This document shows, one piece after another, positions 25,226 to 33,988 of a DNA stretch of 64,000 nucleotides. Source of the stretch: Archangium violaceum. GTDB taxonomy: Bacteria > Myxococcota > Myxococcia > Myxococcales > Myxococcaceae. Within the stretch, counting starts at the first letter, position 1, and the number at the start of each line of letters is the position of its first letter. The notes under the pieces were generated by a model. The model made no database searches. It was given only the letters and a program-made list of their open reading frames with translations, and was not told where the DNA came from. The stretch covers positions 7,937,501-8,001,500 of the forward strand of contig NZ_CP069338.1 of the NCBI RefSeq assembly GCF_016859125.1, given 5' to 3'. Both the position numbers and the translations under genes were made by a program.

Positions 25226-26335
25226 TCACTGAGGATTCTCTCCCGTCCGGCGCCATGTGCCCCCAGTGTGCCCCTCGAGCGCGCGCACGGCGTCCTTCTT
25301 CACGTCCGGGCTGAGGTGGGCGTAGCGCATCGTCATCTCGATGGTGGCGTGCCCGAGCAGCTCCTGGACGGCCTTGAGCGGCACCCCGCGCGTGACGAGG
25401 TGGCTGGCGAAGGTGTGCCGCAATGTGTGCCAGCCGATGGGGCGCAGGCCCGCCCGCTTGCTGGCCCGGAGGATGGCGTTCCGGCAGGTGTCGTTTTTGA
25501 GGTGGCTCCCCGTGGCATCGCAGAAGACGAAGGCCCCGCGGAGGTGCCGGTGCGCCTTGAGGGCCTGGAGGGACACCGCGTTGAGCGGCACCTCGCGCGA
25601 GCGGCCTCCCTTGGGCGTGCCGAAGTGGCCCCGCCAGACGTTCCGCTTCACCAGCAGGCGACCGGCGACGAGGTCCACCGCGTCCCACTGGAGGGCGATG
25701 AGTTCGCCGCGCCGTAGGCCCGTGTGGAGCGCCACCTGAATCATGGTCCGCCACTCCGGGGGAGCGGCGGCCACCAGGCGCTCCGCCTCCTCGAAGGAGA
25801 GGAAGTCGAACTCCGGCTTCTCCACCTTCAGCAGCTTCACGCGCGGCACGTGCGGAAGCACCTCCTGCTCGGCAGCGACGGCGAACAGGGTGCGCAGCAC
25901 CGTGAGCGCGTTGTTGATCGTCTTGGGGGCGAGTCCCTCCTTGCGCTTCTGGGCCTTGAACGTCTCGATGTCAGCCGGTCCGACGCGGTCGAGTCGCAGG
26001 TGCTCGAAGGCTGGCAGCAGGTGGCTGTCGAGCAACTGCCTCTTGGCGGCCAGGGTGCTGGCCTTGTTGTTGTTGGAACTGTACGTGAGGAAGCGCTCCG
26101 TGAAGTTCCTCACGGTGGGCACTTCCAGTTCGGCCTCCCTTCGGTTGTAGGAGCCGCCCAGGAGGGCCTGACGCAGCTCCCGCTCGTAGTGCTCGGCGCC
26201 CCGGCGGGTGTTCACGGGGGACGCCTTCCGGATGCGCTCAACGCGCCCGTCCGGATGCTGGAACTTCACGTCCACCCACCACGCCTCCTGCATCTTGCCC
26301 TCCTTGGTCTTCCATCTTCGTAGTCTCACGCTCAT
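25226..26335 (-). CDS. Tyrosine-type site-specific integrase
   Basis: The 369-residue protein has an N-terminal arm-binding part, a SAM-like core-binding domain (about 75-165) and a complete catalytic domain. The latter shows Arg in TGLRRGEL, HTLRHTFASHL (His and Arg), LGHATIEMTMRYAH with His and the nucleophile Tyr. It integrates or excises the element. The last codons contain a 19-bp sequence repeated at 44081-44099, so part of the attachment site appears to lie inside the gene. After excision the protein would receive a different C-terminus, as known for intP of myxophage Mx8. The excisionase gene lies just upstream. Confidence 0.92.
   Translation of the reverse strand: MSVRLRRWKTKEGKMQEAWWVDVKFQHPDGRVERIRKASPVNTRRGAEHYERELRQALLGGSYNRREAELEVPTVRNFTERFLTYSSNNNKASTLAAKRQLLDSHLLPAFEHLRLDRVGPADIETFKAQKRKEGLAPKTINNALTVLRTLFAVAAEQEVLPHVPRVKLLKVEKPEFDFLSFEEAERLVAAAPPEWRTMIQVALHTGLRRGELIALQWDAVDLVAGRLLVKRNVWRGHFGTPKGGRSREVPLNAVSLQALKAHRHLRGAFVFCDATGSHLKNDTCRNAILRASKRAGLRPIGWHTLRHTFASHLVTRGVPLKAVQELLGHATIEMTMRYAHLSPDVKKDAVRALEGHTGGTWRRTGENPQ
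25249..25282. other. Proposed left attachment site (attL)
   Basis: A 34-base segment in the 3' end of the integrase gene is nearly repeated, in the same orientation, at 44071-44104. Nineteen bases, TGCCCCCAGTGTGCCCCTC, are identical (25258-25276 and 44081-44099). The tRNA-Leu gene lies 40 bases to the left. Direct repeats at both ends of integrase-bearing DNA are what recombination between attP and attB leaves behind. Confidence 0.6.
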
Positions 26336-26337
26336 TG

Positions 26338-26553
26338 CTACTCTCCGAGCGCAGGACCGCCGTTACCCTGGATCCAAGCTAGCAGGGCCTCGCGGCTGAT
26401 GCGGATGACTCGGCCGACACGGATGATTCCCGGCACTCTCCCCAGGCGGACAGCCTCGTAGAAGGTCTTGCGATTTACCCGGAGGAGGGTTGCCGCCTCT
26501 TCCACGGTGAGGCAGGCGGGCAGGGACTCAGGGGGCAGAGAGGAGTCGCTCAT
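26338..26553 (-). CDS. Excisionase-like HTH protein
   Basis: The 71-residue protein is a typical HTH_17/MerR-like excisionase: LTVEEAATLLRVNRKTFYEA, then RVGRVIRISREALLAWI. Such proteins bend DNA and steer the integrase toward excision. It is encoded two bases upstream of the integrase start and overlaps the primase stop by 4 nt, forming a primase-excisionase-integrase operon. Confidence 0.85.
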   Translation of the reverse strand: MSDSSLPPESLPACLTVEEAATLLRVNRKTFYEAVRLGRVPGIIRVGRVIRISREALLAWIQGNGGPALGE

Positions 26554-28781
26554 GGCTGGTCGCCCTCCTGCGCGGACATGGTTTTCCCGGTGCGCCGCAA
26601 GCCCCTGTTCGGCACTCGCATCACATGGCCTGCAGCGATCAGTCGCTGCACCGTCCCCTGCGCCTTCTCCTTGCCCACGTGGAGCCGTTGGCGGAGTTCC
26701 TCGAGGCTGATGGTGTCGCCGCTCGCGTCGGTCGGGATTTTCGATAGGGCGCGTGTATCGAGTTCCTCCTCCGTCTCCTCGCGCTCTGTCCCCTCGGCAT
26801 CCGCTTCCACCGGCTGTACCACCACCTCACCACGGCCCTCCTGCACCAGCAGGGTGAACTTCATGGGCGGTGGCGCCTGGAAATCCCGCGCCTTCACCAG
26901 CTCGAGCAGGAAGTGGGCTGCCGGTTTCGTCCTGCCGGGGTCCAACTGGGTGAGGGAGATCTGCACGTCGGCCGCACCGACGAGAACGCTGCTGCCACGG
27001 CTGTGTTCGCGCCGGGCGGTCACCGCGCTCCACGCCCCCTTCACGGTGTGGTGCAGGAGCAGGATGGTGCAGTCCGGGGCGGCACGACGGATGTGCTTGA
27101 GGGCTGCGGTGAGCCGCGTCATGTCTTGTGTGTCGTTCTCGTCCCCGGAGTGCAGGTCCGCCAGCGGGTCCAGGATGAGCAGGGCCGCCTCCTGCTGCTG
27201 GCACGCCCGTGCGAGCTGCTCCACCCAGGCGGGGTCATCCAGCCGGATGGGCTGCCCGTGTGCGATGCTCAGGAGTGGGTGGACGACTCCGATCAGACGG
27301 AGTCGTTTGGAGAGTGCCGCGGGGCTGCCCTCCTGCTCGACGAGGATCACGCGCTTGTCCTGCTTGGTGACCAGGGATGCGTAGTGCAGGGTGAGCCACG
27401 TCTTGCCCACTCCCGGAGAACCCTGGACGAGCGCGAGGGCTCCGACGGGCAGCACGTCCTTGATGAGGAAGCGCACCTCGCTTGGCGCTTCCGCCACGAA
27501 GTCCGTCGCGGGCACTAACCAGGACCGGCTCCGGGGCGCCGTGGCGAGGGCGTCTCGCCAGGCCGTCGGCGCATCCTCGCCCGTTCGCAGCAGTGCCACC
27601 GCCCAATCCGCCAGGTCTTTGTGGGGAGGAGGAGGGCATACCCGCTTCACCGAGAGTCCGGCGTTGGTGAGTAGTGGGATCACGTCCTCTGCTGCTTTGT
27701 TGCCGGCGAGGTCGTTGTCGAAGGCAAGCACCACGGTGCGCAGGCTTCGGGGCATGCACTCCACCAACGCTTCCACCATTTTCTGCGCGCACGTTGCACC
27801 GGGCAGGCCGAGAACGGAGCCGTAGGGTAGGGCGAAGGGGCCGAGCGCGGCGAGGAAGTCGCTCATGCCTTCGATGAGGACGAGCTCCTCCACGGTGCCG
27901 AGCTGCCCGAAGACGAGCGGGCCCACGCTGTCAGGCACGTTGCCGAGACGCATGAATCGTTTGTCGTGCGGCACCTCTTCGACAGCGCGGAACTGCACGT
28001 CGCACACCTTGCCGCTCAGGCTCCGCAGGGCGAGCGCGAGGCGCGGCGACTGGCCGGGGGTGGCCCGTGCCTCGGTCTCCGTGGCATCCGAGTAGAGGCC
28101 GCGCTCACGCACGTATGCGAGCACGCGCTCGTTGGCCGACAGGCGCTCGAACGTCGCCCAGGTCTCGCTCGCGGGCGGGTGGACGGACTCAACCCTCAAG
28201 GGAGTCTGTTCCTTCACCCCAGCTGTGCTGAGGGTGGGGCCGTGCTCAGGAGGAGTTGTGCCCGTCGTGGACGCTGCCCACGGCGCGTGCGTGGACGGAC
28301 GGACTGGCGCAGCCCCCAAGGGAGTCCGTCCGTCCGCCCTGCCCGTGCTGAGGGTAGGACCGGTCGTAGGGGGCCGCGTGGCGACCATGGACAGCCCGCA
28401 GTGCAGGGCACGCTCTGCCTCGTGTCGCAGCTCGGAGGGCAGCGTCACCTGCCAAGTGTTCGCCAGTGAGAGCAGGGCGTCCACAGGGTCTGTCTTGCCC
28501 GTCAGCATACGGGCGAAGTCGAGCGTGCCCCCTTTCGCACCACAGCCGAAGCAATGGAACACTCCGGAGGATGCGTTGAAGGACATGCTCGGGGTGGTGT
28601 CGTCGTGGAAGACACAGCGCGCCTGGATCTCACCACGCGTGTTGCGCCTCGGGGTGGCTCCACCCTTGCCCTTGAGGTGACGCTCCGGAGTCCACGCGGA
28701 CTGGAGTTCGCGGATGAGGCGCTCTACTACGACTGGAACGGGGGGGTTACAACCTTCGGGTTTCGGGTGTACTCTAGACAT
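26550..28781 (-). CDS. Replicative primase-helicase (CHC2 zinc finger, TOPRIM, RepA-like ATPase)
   Basis: The protein, about 743 residues, joins four modules: a DnaG-type zinc finger (CVFHDDTTPSMSFN, then FHCFGCGAKGG), a variable linker, a TOPRIM domain (LVLIEGMSDFLAAL and VVLAFDNDLAGNKAA), and a RecA/RepA-like helicase. The helicase has Walker A GSPGVGKTW, Walker B LLILDPLADLHSGD and sensor LLLHHTVKG. A small winged-helix-like segment follows at the C-terminus. Such proteins start and drive replication of plasmid-like integrative elements and phage satellites. The linker holds two in-frame copies of a palindromic repeat. ATG 28781 is preferred; a GTG at 28802 would add seven residues. Direct repeats just upstream may be its origin or operator. 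Confidence 0.85.
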   Translation of the reverse strand: MSRVHPKPEGCNPPVPVVVERLIRELQSAWTPERHLKGKGGATPRRNTRGEIQARCVFHDDTTPSMSFNASSGVFHCFGCGAKGGTLDFARMLTGKTDPVDALLSLANTWQVTLPSELRHEAERALHCGLSMVATRPPTTGPTLSTGRADGRTPLGAAPVRPSTHAPWAASTTGTTPPEHGPTLSTAGVKEQTPLRVESVHPPASETWATFERLSANERVLAYVRERGLYSDATETEARATPGQSPRLALALRSLSGKVCDVQFRAVEEVPHDKRFMRLGNVPDSVGPLVFGQLGTVEELVLIEGMSDFLAALGPFALPYGSVLGLPGATCAQKMVEALVECMPRSLRTVVLAFDNDLAGNKAAEDVIPLLTNAGLSVKRVCPPPPHKDLADWAVALLRTGEDAPTAWRDALATAPRSRSWLVPATDFVAEAPSEVRFLIKDVLPVGALALVQGSPGVGKTWLTLHYASLVTKQDKRVILVEQEGSPAALSKRLRLIGVVHPLLSIAHGQPIRLDDPAWVEQLARACQQQEAALLILDPLADLHSGDENDTQDMTRLTAALKHIRRAAPDCTILLLHHTVKGAWSAVTARREHSRGSSVLVGAADVQISLTQLDPGRTKPAAHFLLELVKARDFQAPPPMKFTLLVQEGRGEVVVQPVEADAEGTEREETEEELDTRALSKIPTDASGDTISLEELRQRLHVGKEKAQGTVQRLIAAGHVMRVPNRGLRRTGKTMSAQEGDQP
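28178..28361. repeat. Two copies of a palindromic repeat inside the primase gene
   Basis: Copy A (28178-28249) and copy B (28291-28361) share GTGGACGGACT...CAAGGGAGTC.GT followed by GTGCTGAGGGT. They are read in the same frame, giving two 24-residue segments that both begin TLST and contain TPL and a V(R/H)P. A third copy, inverted, lies at 43940-44010. This is a dispersed repeat that has entered a coding region without breaking the frame. Confidence 0.65.
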
Positions 28782-28790
28782 GCCTGTACC

Positions 28791-28900
28791 GGGCCCCTCC
28801 ACCTCTGCTTGCCCCTGGAAAGTGCACGGAGGTGGGGGGTTGTTGGGCCCCCACCTTCGCTTGCCCCTGGAAAGAGCACGGAGGTGGGGGGAGTTGTCCT
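28791..28900. repeat. Tandem pair of about 52-bp units upstream of the primase
   Basis: Two units starting near 28791 and 28845 share GCTTGCCCCTGGAAAG.GCACGGAGGTGGGGGG with one mismatch. Each unit has inverted CCACCT/AGGTGG arms, so each can form a hairpin. Placement directly before a replication gene makes an origin or autoregulatory role plausible. Confidence 0.6.
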
Positions 28901-29049
28901 CGGCGGTGCATCGACCGCTCGGCAGACACCCTACCTCGCAACGGGACGAGCACTAGTGGAACGCTGTGACGGGCCGCGACCGAGAATTCTCCACGTTCCG
29001 GGGGTTCTCACCGGAACGGTCTGAATTTCTGGGGGCCTCATAAATCCCC

Positions 29050-29065
29050 ATAACCTTTAGGTTAT
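29050..29065. repeat. Inverted repeat ATAACCT-TT-AGGTTAT
   Basis: A 16-base inverted repeat with 7-bp arms lies in the 200-base gap between the primase promoter region and the gene at 29120-29836. A close relative occurs at 43388-43404 near the other end of the element. The surroundings are GC-rich, so the AT-rich dyad stands out as a likely protein-binding site. Confidence 0.5.
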
Positions 29066-29119
29066 AGGCCCTGCCGGCACCTTGCGACATCTTGCGGCAC
29101 TGCAAAGTGGCGGAACGGC

Positions 29120-29836
29120 TCATGATACAGGGCGGCCGCTAGTCTTGAACTCGTAGGTGGGTAGGTCGTGCTCAGCCTTCCTGTAGCGCTTGCGCCAGGT
29201 GTCGAGCCGTTTCTCGTAGTCCTCTCCGGGTGGCTCGAGCTCTACCAGGACTGAGAGGACCATCATCTCCGCGGCCCTGGGCAGAGGCAGGCCCAATCGG
29301 GCGCTCCAGGTCATCAGCCGTACACAGAAGGCTCGGCGGTCGTCGTACTTCCTCACCGCGTCCGCATCTCGTCGTGCAAGTTTCTGATGGCTGTAGTCGC
29401 GAGCCCATCCTTTCAGCTCGGAGATGGCCGTCTCCAACTGACCCAACAACGGGATGACCTGCGAGGGGGCTGTGGCCGCACCGCTGGAGCGAGCCAGGTG
29501 CTCGAGCTTCTGCGCATCCAATGCCGCCTCGTGCAGTCTCGTGCACAGCATCGCCACTGTGGGAATCACGTCGTCAGGATGCTCATTGTCGATGAGTAGC
29601 TCGTCGTGGCCTGGACCTCGTCCGACCTCGAGAGCTGCATTCCGGATTCTGTCGCGGAGTTCATCCCGGCGCTTCGCATCGCGGAAGTTGGGGGACGCGC
29701 GGCGGGCCAAATCGAAAAGGAGCTTCCGCTTCTCTTCATCCGGGAACTTGCGACAGAGGTACTGCTCAGCTGCTGCCCGATTGGCGATGGGGTTGGTTCG
29801 CCCTCGGGGTCGTCCACCAGCTCGTGCCGTGCCCAT
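29120..29836 (-). CDS. Element protein of unknown function
   Basis: The 238-residue protein is charged and mostly helical in appearance, with a basic N-terminus (GGRPRGRTNP). Segments such as KRRDELRDRIRNAALEVG and EDYEKRLDTWRKRYRKAEHD suggest a DNA-associated role. No domain is recognised. It is encoded upstream of the primase on the same strand and separated from it by the repeat-bearing gap, as accessory replication genes often are, but that is context only. Confidence 0.6.
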   Translation of the reverse strand: MGTARAGGRPRGRTNPIANRAAAEQYLCRKFPDEEKRKLLFDLARRASPNFRDAKRRDELRDRIRNAALEVGRGPGHDELLIDNEHPDDVIPTVAMLCTRLHEAALDAQKLEHLARSSGAATAPSQVIPLLGQLETAISELKGWARDYSHQKLARRDADAVRKYDDRRAFCVRLMTWSARLGLPLPRAAEMMVLSVLVELEPPGEDYEKRLDTWRKRYRKAEHDLPTYEFKTSGRPVS

Positions 29837-30033
29837 GTGTGTCCACCCACCTCCCTCCCTCGTTGGGCCTGTTGCCGCCAGGTGTCCGGGTCATCGCTGG
29901 AGGCAGCGAGCGGGAGATCCTAAAGGCCCAACCTCGGGTGTCGAGGGACTCTTTCAACCCTCCACGTACTACCTGCTATTCGGGGGCATCGGGCGCCGCC
30001 TCCGGGCCGCAATGGACGGCGGGCCGTAGGGCT

Positions 30034-30306
30034 TCACCTGCGCCGCTCGAAGAGCTGCGTCACGTCCACTTCGAAGCCTTCGCAGATGCGCGCCAGCGTC
30101 GTGAAGGTGGTGTTGACGTCCTCCCCCTCCACGCACTGGAGAAGGCGCGTCGTCATACCGCAGCGGTGCGCAGCCTCCTCCTGTGTCCAGCCCTTCTCTT
30201 CGCGCAGGCGCCGTACGGCCGCAGCCAGCCGCGCCTGTAGGTCGCGGTAGGCGGCGCTCTCGTACTGCGCGGCCCGCTCGGGCCGGCGTCTGCGGGGCTG
30301 CGGCAT
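30034..30306 (-). CDS. XRE-family transcriptional regulator
   Basis: The 90-residue protein is a single Cro/CI-type helix-turn-helix: LAAAVRRLREEKGWTQEEAAHRCGM followed by the recognition-helix region TTRLLQCVEGEDVNTTFTTL. A short basic N-terminus (PQPRRRRPERAA) precedes it. It lies between the minus-strand replication genes and the plus-strand cargo, an ordinary place for an element repressor. Confidence 0.82.
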   Translation of the reverse strand: MPQPRRRRPERAAQYESAAYRDLQARLAAAVRRLREEKGWTQEEAAHRCGMTTRLLQCVEGEDVNTTFTTLARICEGFEVDVTQLFERRR

Positions 30307-30394
30307 CTTGCGGCGCGACCCTAGAAGCGCCTACAAGGAGTGGACCACGCTGCTAGCATCGTGTGGACGACGGCAACGCTTCGGGAGAACTCAC

Positions 30395-30937
30395 ATGGCG
30401 CTGGTGAAGTGCAAGCAGTGCGGCAACGAAGTGGCGGCCAACGTGGCTGCCTGCGAGAAGTGCGGAGCAGCGCGGCCCCGAGGCATCTCCACCGGCAAGG
30501 TGCTGGCCATTGTCTTCGCGGGCATTGGTCTGCTCTGCGTCGGCCCTTGTCTCATCGGCGGAGTGGTGTCGGCGCTCGAAAACAGGGGCACCTCAGTGAG
30601 CACCAAGCCCGCCGAGGTCGCGAGGACGGTGGATCTTGGCACTCTCCTCCGAGAGTACAGCGACAACGAGGTTCGGGCTGACTCCGCCTTCAAGGGGCAC
30701 GTCATCCAGACGAGCGGCTTCGTCGGCGACGTGAAGAAGGACATCATCGGCGACGCCTACATCACGCTCGGTGCCGGTGAGCCGCTCGAGGTTGTCCAGG
30801 TGCAGTGCGTCCTCAACAAATCCCAGGTGAAGAAGGCGGCCTCTCTCTCCAGGGGCGCGCGTATCACCGTCCGCGGACGCGTGAGTGGGCTGATGATGAA
30901 CGTCCTCGTGCGCGAGTGTGAGCTCGTGGGCCTGTAG
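30395..30937 (+). CDS. Zinc-ribbon membrane protein with OB-like domain
   Basis: The 180-residue protein starts with a zinc ribbon (CKQCGNEVAANVAACEKCGA), has one membrane helix (VLAIVFAGIGLLCVGPCLIGG), and ends in a 100-residue domain. That domain contains DSAFKGHVIQTSGFVGDVKK and ARITVRGRVSG, like the tRNA_anti-type OB folds fused to zinc ribbons. The ATG at 30395 has GGGAG eight bases upstream. Function unknown; its relatives are thought to bind nucleic acid or ligands at the membrane. Confidence 0.7.
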   Translation: MALVKCKQCGNEVAANVAACEKCGAARPRGISTGKVLAIVFAGIGLLCVGPCLIGGVVSALENRGTSVSTKPAEVARTVDLGTLLREYSDNEVRADSAFKGHVIQTSGFVGDVKKDIIGDAYITLGAGEPLEVVQVQCVLNKSQVKKAASLSRGARITVRGRVSGLMMNVLVRECELVGL

Positions 30938-31703
30938 TCGGCCTGTTCGAGCTACGAGGTGGTGGGGGTTCAGGGTCAATTGCGTGTACCGCGCCATGAG
31001 GAACGCTCCCTGGAAGTGAGTAGCAGGACGGCCGACACAGTGGAGCGTTGACGGCGCTGGGCGAGCCGCCGCCTCAGACCTCTCCCAAGGAGGTCTGTAC
31101 GGTGTTGCGTCGGCTCCGGCTGCCGTAGTGGTTGTTCTTGCTGCCCTCAATCAACCTGTGCATGGCGCACCAGGTGGCGCAGTTGTAGTGGGCGCTTGAG
31201 TGGGTGATGACGCTGAGGGAGCGTGCCTCCTTGCGCCCCTCGCGACGACGCGACACATGCCGCCAGTGGCGCTGTCCGCGGGCAGCTTTGAGCCTGCCAG
31301 CTCGCGCACGGCACTCGCGCGACGCACTCCTCCGCGCCGACGGGGGAATGAGCTGGGGCCACCTGCCACGGGCGCGGTTTCTGACGGACCTGCGGGGGCT
31401 GCTCTCTTCGCTGAACCATTCGACGTGGACTCTGCAGTGGCCAGGATCTGCCTTCAGGCGAACCATGCAAGCCTTGACAATCGGGGCGGGAGGCTACCGG
31501 AGGAGTAACCCACGCGTTCTGGCTCCCCACGTCACGAAACGCCAAGGCTGCCATTCCTCCCTTGAAACCAGGGTTCTGCCGCTCTGACAAGTTGGCTATG
31601 AATTAGAACCTCGGCGGTAGGGCAGGGCTTTCCTTCTGCGATTGGCTGTGTTACCCGTAACTGCACAAGCCAGTCGCAACCCATACACACCGGAGGTGTT
31701 GTC
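30938..31703. other. Stretch without a recognisable gene
   Basis: Several open frames overlap on both strands between 31074 and 31590, none with a family motif or good start signals. The composition is average for the window. I see no RNA gene or repeat. It separates the replication half of the element from the kinase/toxin cargo. Confidence 0.45.
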
Positions 31704-32318
31704 ATGCCGCGCGTCTCTCCCTCGCGTCGGATGGGGATTTGTCTTGCCTCGACTCCCAGCCGCTTCTCGTTGGGCCTCTTCACGCTGCTCTCCTTGGTGC
31801 TGCTGAGCCCCCTCGCGTGCGCGAGCAACAGCCAGCCCCAGGCATATTCCTCCACTCGTGAGGCACTCGCGGACCTGGACGAGTTCGGAGCGCTCCTCAT
31901 GCGGGCCGGACTCCCTCCGGAATTTCTGCCCTCGGGGCGAGAGCTATCTCCGGAGCAGGCCAGGCAACTCCGGTTGCAACTCCATCTCTATCCGCTCTAT
32001 CCGCCCAAGCCCGTCGAGCATGGTCCGTGGACGGTGGCGGACGTGCTGCTGCTCGACGTCACTCTCAAGAGTAGTGCCGTTTCCCGGGCCGAGCTGGGCC
32101 GTCGCATCCAGGAGTTCAAGCCTCTCCTCGTGCTCCGCCCTGATGGTTACCTCGCCGAGGCGCTCACTGGCAGGGCTGGGCGATGCGTAGGCCCGGTGGA
32201 GGTGAAGGACAACACCTACCGTGCTGGCATCTACGAACTGGGCGTCTTCTACAGGCCCGATGAGAACAACGAGCCGCAGCCCGTTTCCGTTGGCGGGCAG
32301 CCCGCCGCCTCCCGCTAG
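31704..32318 (+). CDS. Putative lipoprotein of the kinase cassette
   Basis: The 204-residue protein begins with a signal sequence of lipoprotein type (FSLGLFTLLSLVLLSPLACAS, Cys near 39, though the -3 residue is Pro). GGAGGT lies seven bases before the ATG. The mature part has no known domain. It is encoded 65 bases before the pseudokinase gene on the same strand, so it may be the surface or envelope partner of that signalling cassette. Confidence 0.65.
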   Translation: MPRVSPSRRMGICLASTPSRFSLGLFTLLSLVLLSPLACASNSQPQAYSSTREALADLDEFGALLMRAGLPPEFLPSGRELSPEQARQLRLQLHLYPLYPPKPVEHGPWTVADVLLLDVTLKSSAVSRAELGRRIQEFKPLLVLRPDGYLAEALTGRAGRCVGPVEVKDNTYRAGIYELGVFYRPDENNEPQPVSVGGQPAASR

Positions 32319-32382
32319 CGCGCATTCCCCGCACCACGCCACGTACTGGCTTTTTCCGACCTTCTGCCGCCAGGACTCGTCC

Positions 32383-33549
32383 ATGTCTCGTCCGCCAGCT
32401 TCACTCGGCCCCACTGCTCGGCTCGTCTTCGAGTCCGGTGGCTACCGTTACAGCGTCCTTCGCCACCTCGTCACCCATCCGCACTACAACACCCTCCTGC
32501 TCGCTTCGCGCCAGCACGCCGACGGGGGCCCCGTCAAGCTGGTGGAACTCAAGCCCGTGGTGTTGGACGAAGGTCGCGAGGGGCTGGAGCGAGTCCTCGA
32601 GGAGGTGCGGCTCGCCCGGTTTCTACGCCACCCCAACATCGCCACCGTGTACGGGTACGCGGTGCAGAACGAGCTGCCCCACATCGTCATGGAGCACCTG
32701 CGCGGGTGCTACCTCCTCACCGTCATGGACGCCGCCGTGGCCGTGGGCCGCCGCCTGTCTCCTGCCTTCGCGGCCTACGTCGCCGCCGAGGTGGCGGACG
32801 CGCTCGACTACGCCCACCGCAGCGAGGGGGACGACCGCAAGCCGCTCCACATCGTCCACCGGGCCGTGGGTCCCATGCGCATCCGCCTGGGCCGCAACGG
32901 CCGCGTCCAGCTCACCAACTTCGGCGCCGCCTACTCGGAGTTGCTCGGTCGTATCCGCTCGCCGGATGGACTCCTTCGGGGGGACCCGGCCTACATCGCC
33001 CCGGAAATCCTCCTGGGCTTCCTGCGGCCCAAACCGGGCCAGAGGGATTTGCTCACTCCCAGGAACCTTACTGGACGGGCGGATATATTCTCGTTGGGCC
33101 TGGTGCTGCTGGAGATGCTGGTGGCGAGCTACCCGCTCGACCCGCCCGACTCCCTGTGGCGGGACGTGAAGCGCCGCTTCCCCGGCGAGGTGCGCAGCGA
33201 GGTGCCCACGTTCATCAAACTGGAGACGCTCGCCGACCGTGTCCTGCACTTCGGCCCGGACGAGGTGCAGCGGGTGGCCGAGGAAGTGCCGCCGCCGCTG
33301 CGGCAGATTGTCTCCAAGGCGCTGCGTCCCAACCCCGACGAGCGCTACCCGTCAGCGGACAAGTTGCGCGACGAGCTGCGCGCCTGGCTCCGCGGACTGC
33401 CGCAGCCCTACGGAGCGAAGGATGCGGAGGAGGAGTTGGCCGAGCTTCTCAAGGAAGCCTCCGATCTCGACAAGCTGGCTGTCCACGCTGGCGTGGAGCG
33501 AGGCGTGCTCCCCGTACCGCCCGACGTGGACACCGAAGAGTTCCACTGA
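32383..33549 (+). CDS. Ser/Thr protein pseudokinase
   Basis: The 388-residue protein keeps the kinase fold: VELK with the candidate ATP-binding Lys, RHPNIATVYGY, PAYIAPEILLG, and DIFSLGLVLLEML. The catalytic positions are altered. The HRD loop reads VHRAVGPMRIRL, so the catalytic Asp and Asn are missing, and DFG reads TNFG. It is therefore probably inactive and may act as a scaffold or sensor. Three XRE regulators and an active kinase follow within 1.5 kb on the same strand. The ATG at 32383 is the first that precedes the conserved domain. Confidence 0.82.
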   Translation: MSRPPASLGPTARLVFESGGYRYSVLRHLVTHPHYNTLLLASRQHADGGPVKLVELKPVVLDEGREGLERVLEEVRLARFLRHPNIATVYGYAVQNELPHIVMEHLRGCYLLTVMDAAVAVGRRLSPAFAAYVAAEVADALDYAHRSEGDDRKPLHIVHRAVGPMRIRLGRNGRVQLTNFGAAYSELLGRIRSPDGLLRGDPAYIAPEILLGFLRPKPGQRDLLTPRNLTGRADIFSLGLVLLEMLVASYPLDPPDSLWRDVKRRFPGEVRSEVPTFIKLETLADRVLHFGPDEVQRVAEEVPPPLRQIVSKALRPNPDERYPSADKLRDELRAWLRGLPQPYGAKDAEEELAELLKEASDLDKLAVHAGVERGVLPVPPDVDTEEFH

Positions 33550-33557
33550 GACGCACC

Positions 33558-33977
33558 ATGGCCCAGGTACACAAGACACAGGCGAAGTTGGCCCTTCATA
33601 TCGGAGCGATGGCACGCGAGGCGCGCAAGAGCGCCGGGCTGACTCAGGAGGAGGCGGCCGAGCTCGTCGGCGTGGCGACGGAGGTGTACGGACGCCTGGA
33701 GCGCGGCAACATGCTCCCCAGTCTCCCCACGTTCATGAGGTTGTGCCGCGCGCTGGCCGTGGATGCGAACCGGCTGCTGGGCTTCTCGTCCTCGAATCCT
33801 CCCGCGTGGCTCACCCTCGAGCTTCCTGGTGACGGCGAACCGCCTGCGATGCGTCGTCTTCTTCGTACGGTGCGCAAATTGAGGCCGCGCCAACTCACCG
33901 CTCTGAGCCACGTAGCCAGTGCCCTGCTGCCCTCCCCGGGCACACGGGCCCCGCACAAGACGAAACGCGCCTCTTGA
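33558..33977 (+). CDS. XRE-family regulator, copy 1
   Basis: The 139-residue protein has an N-terminal helix-turn-helix (IGAMAREARKSAGLTQEEAA, then GVATEVYGRLERGNMLPSL). A C-terminal part ends in MRRLLRTVRKLRPRQLTALSH. It begins eight bases after the pseudokinase stop. It is clearly paralogous to the next two proteins, sharing VYGR(L/I)ERG and the C-terminal helix. Probably a regulator controlled by the kinase pair. Confidence 0.83.
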   Translation: MAQVHKTQAKLALHIGAMAREARKSAGLTQEEAAELVGVATEVYGRLERGNMLPSLPTFMRLCRALAVDANRLLGFSSSNPPAWLTLELPGDGEPPAMRRLLRTVRKLRPRQLTALSHVASALLPSPGTRAPHKTKRAS

Positions 33978-33988
33978 GGACATGGCCG

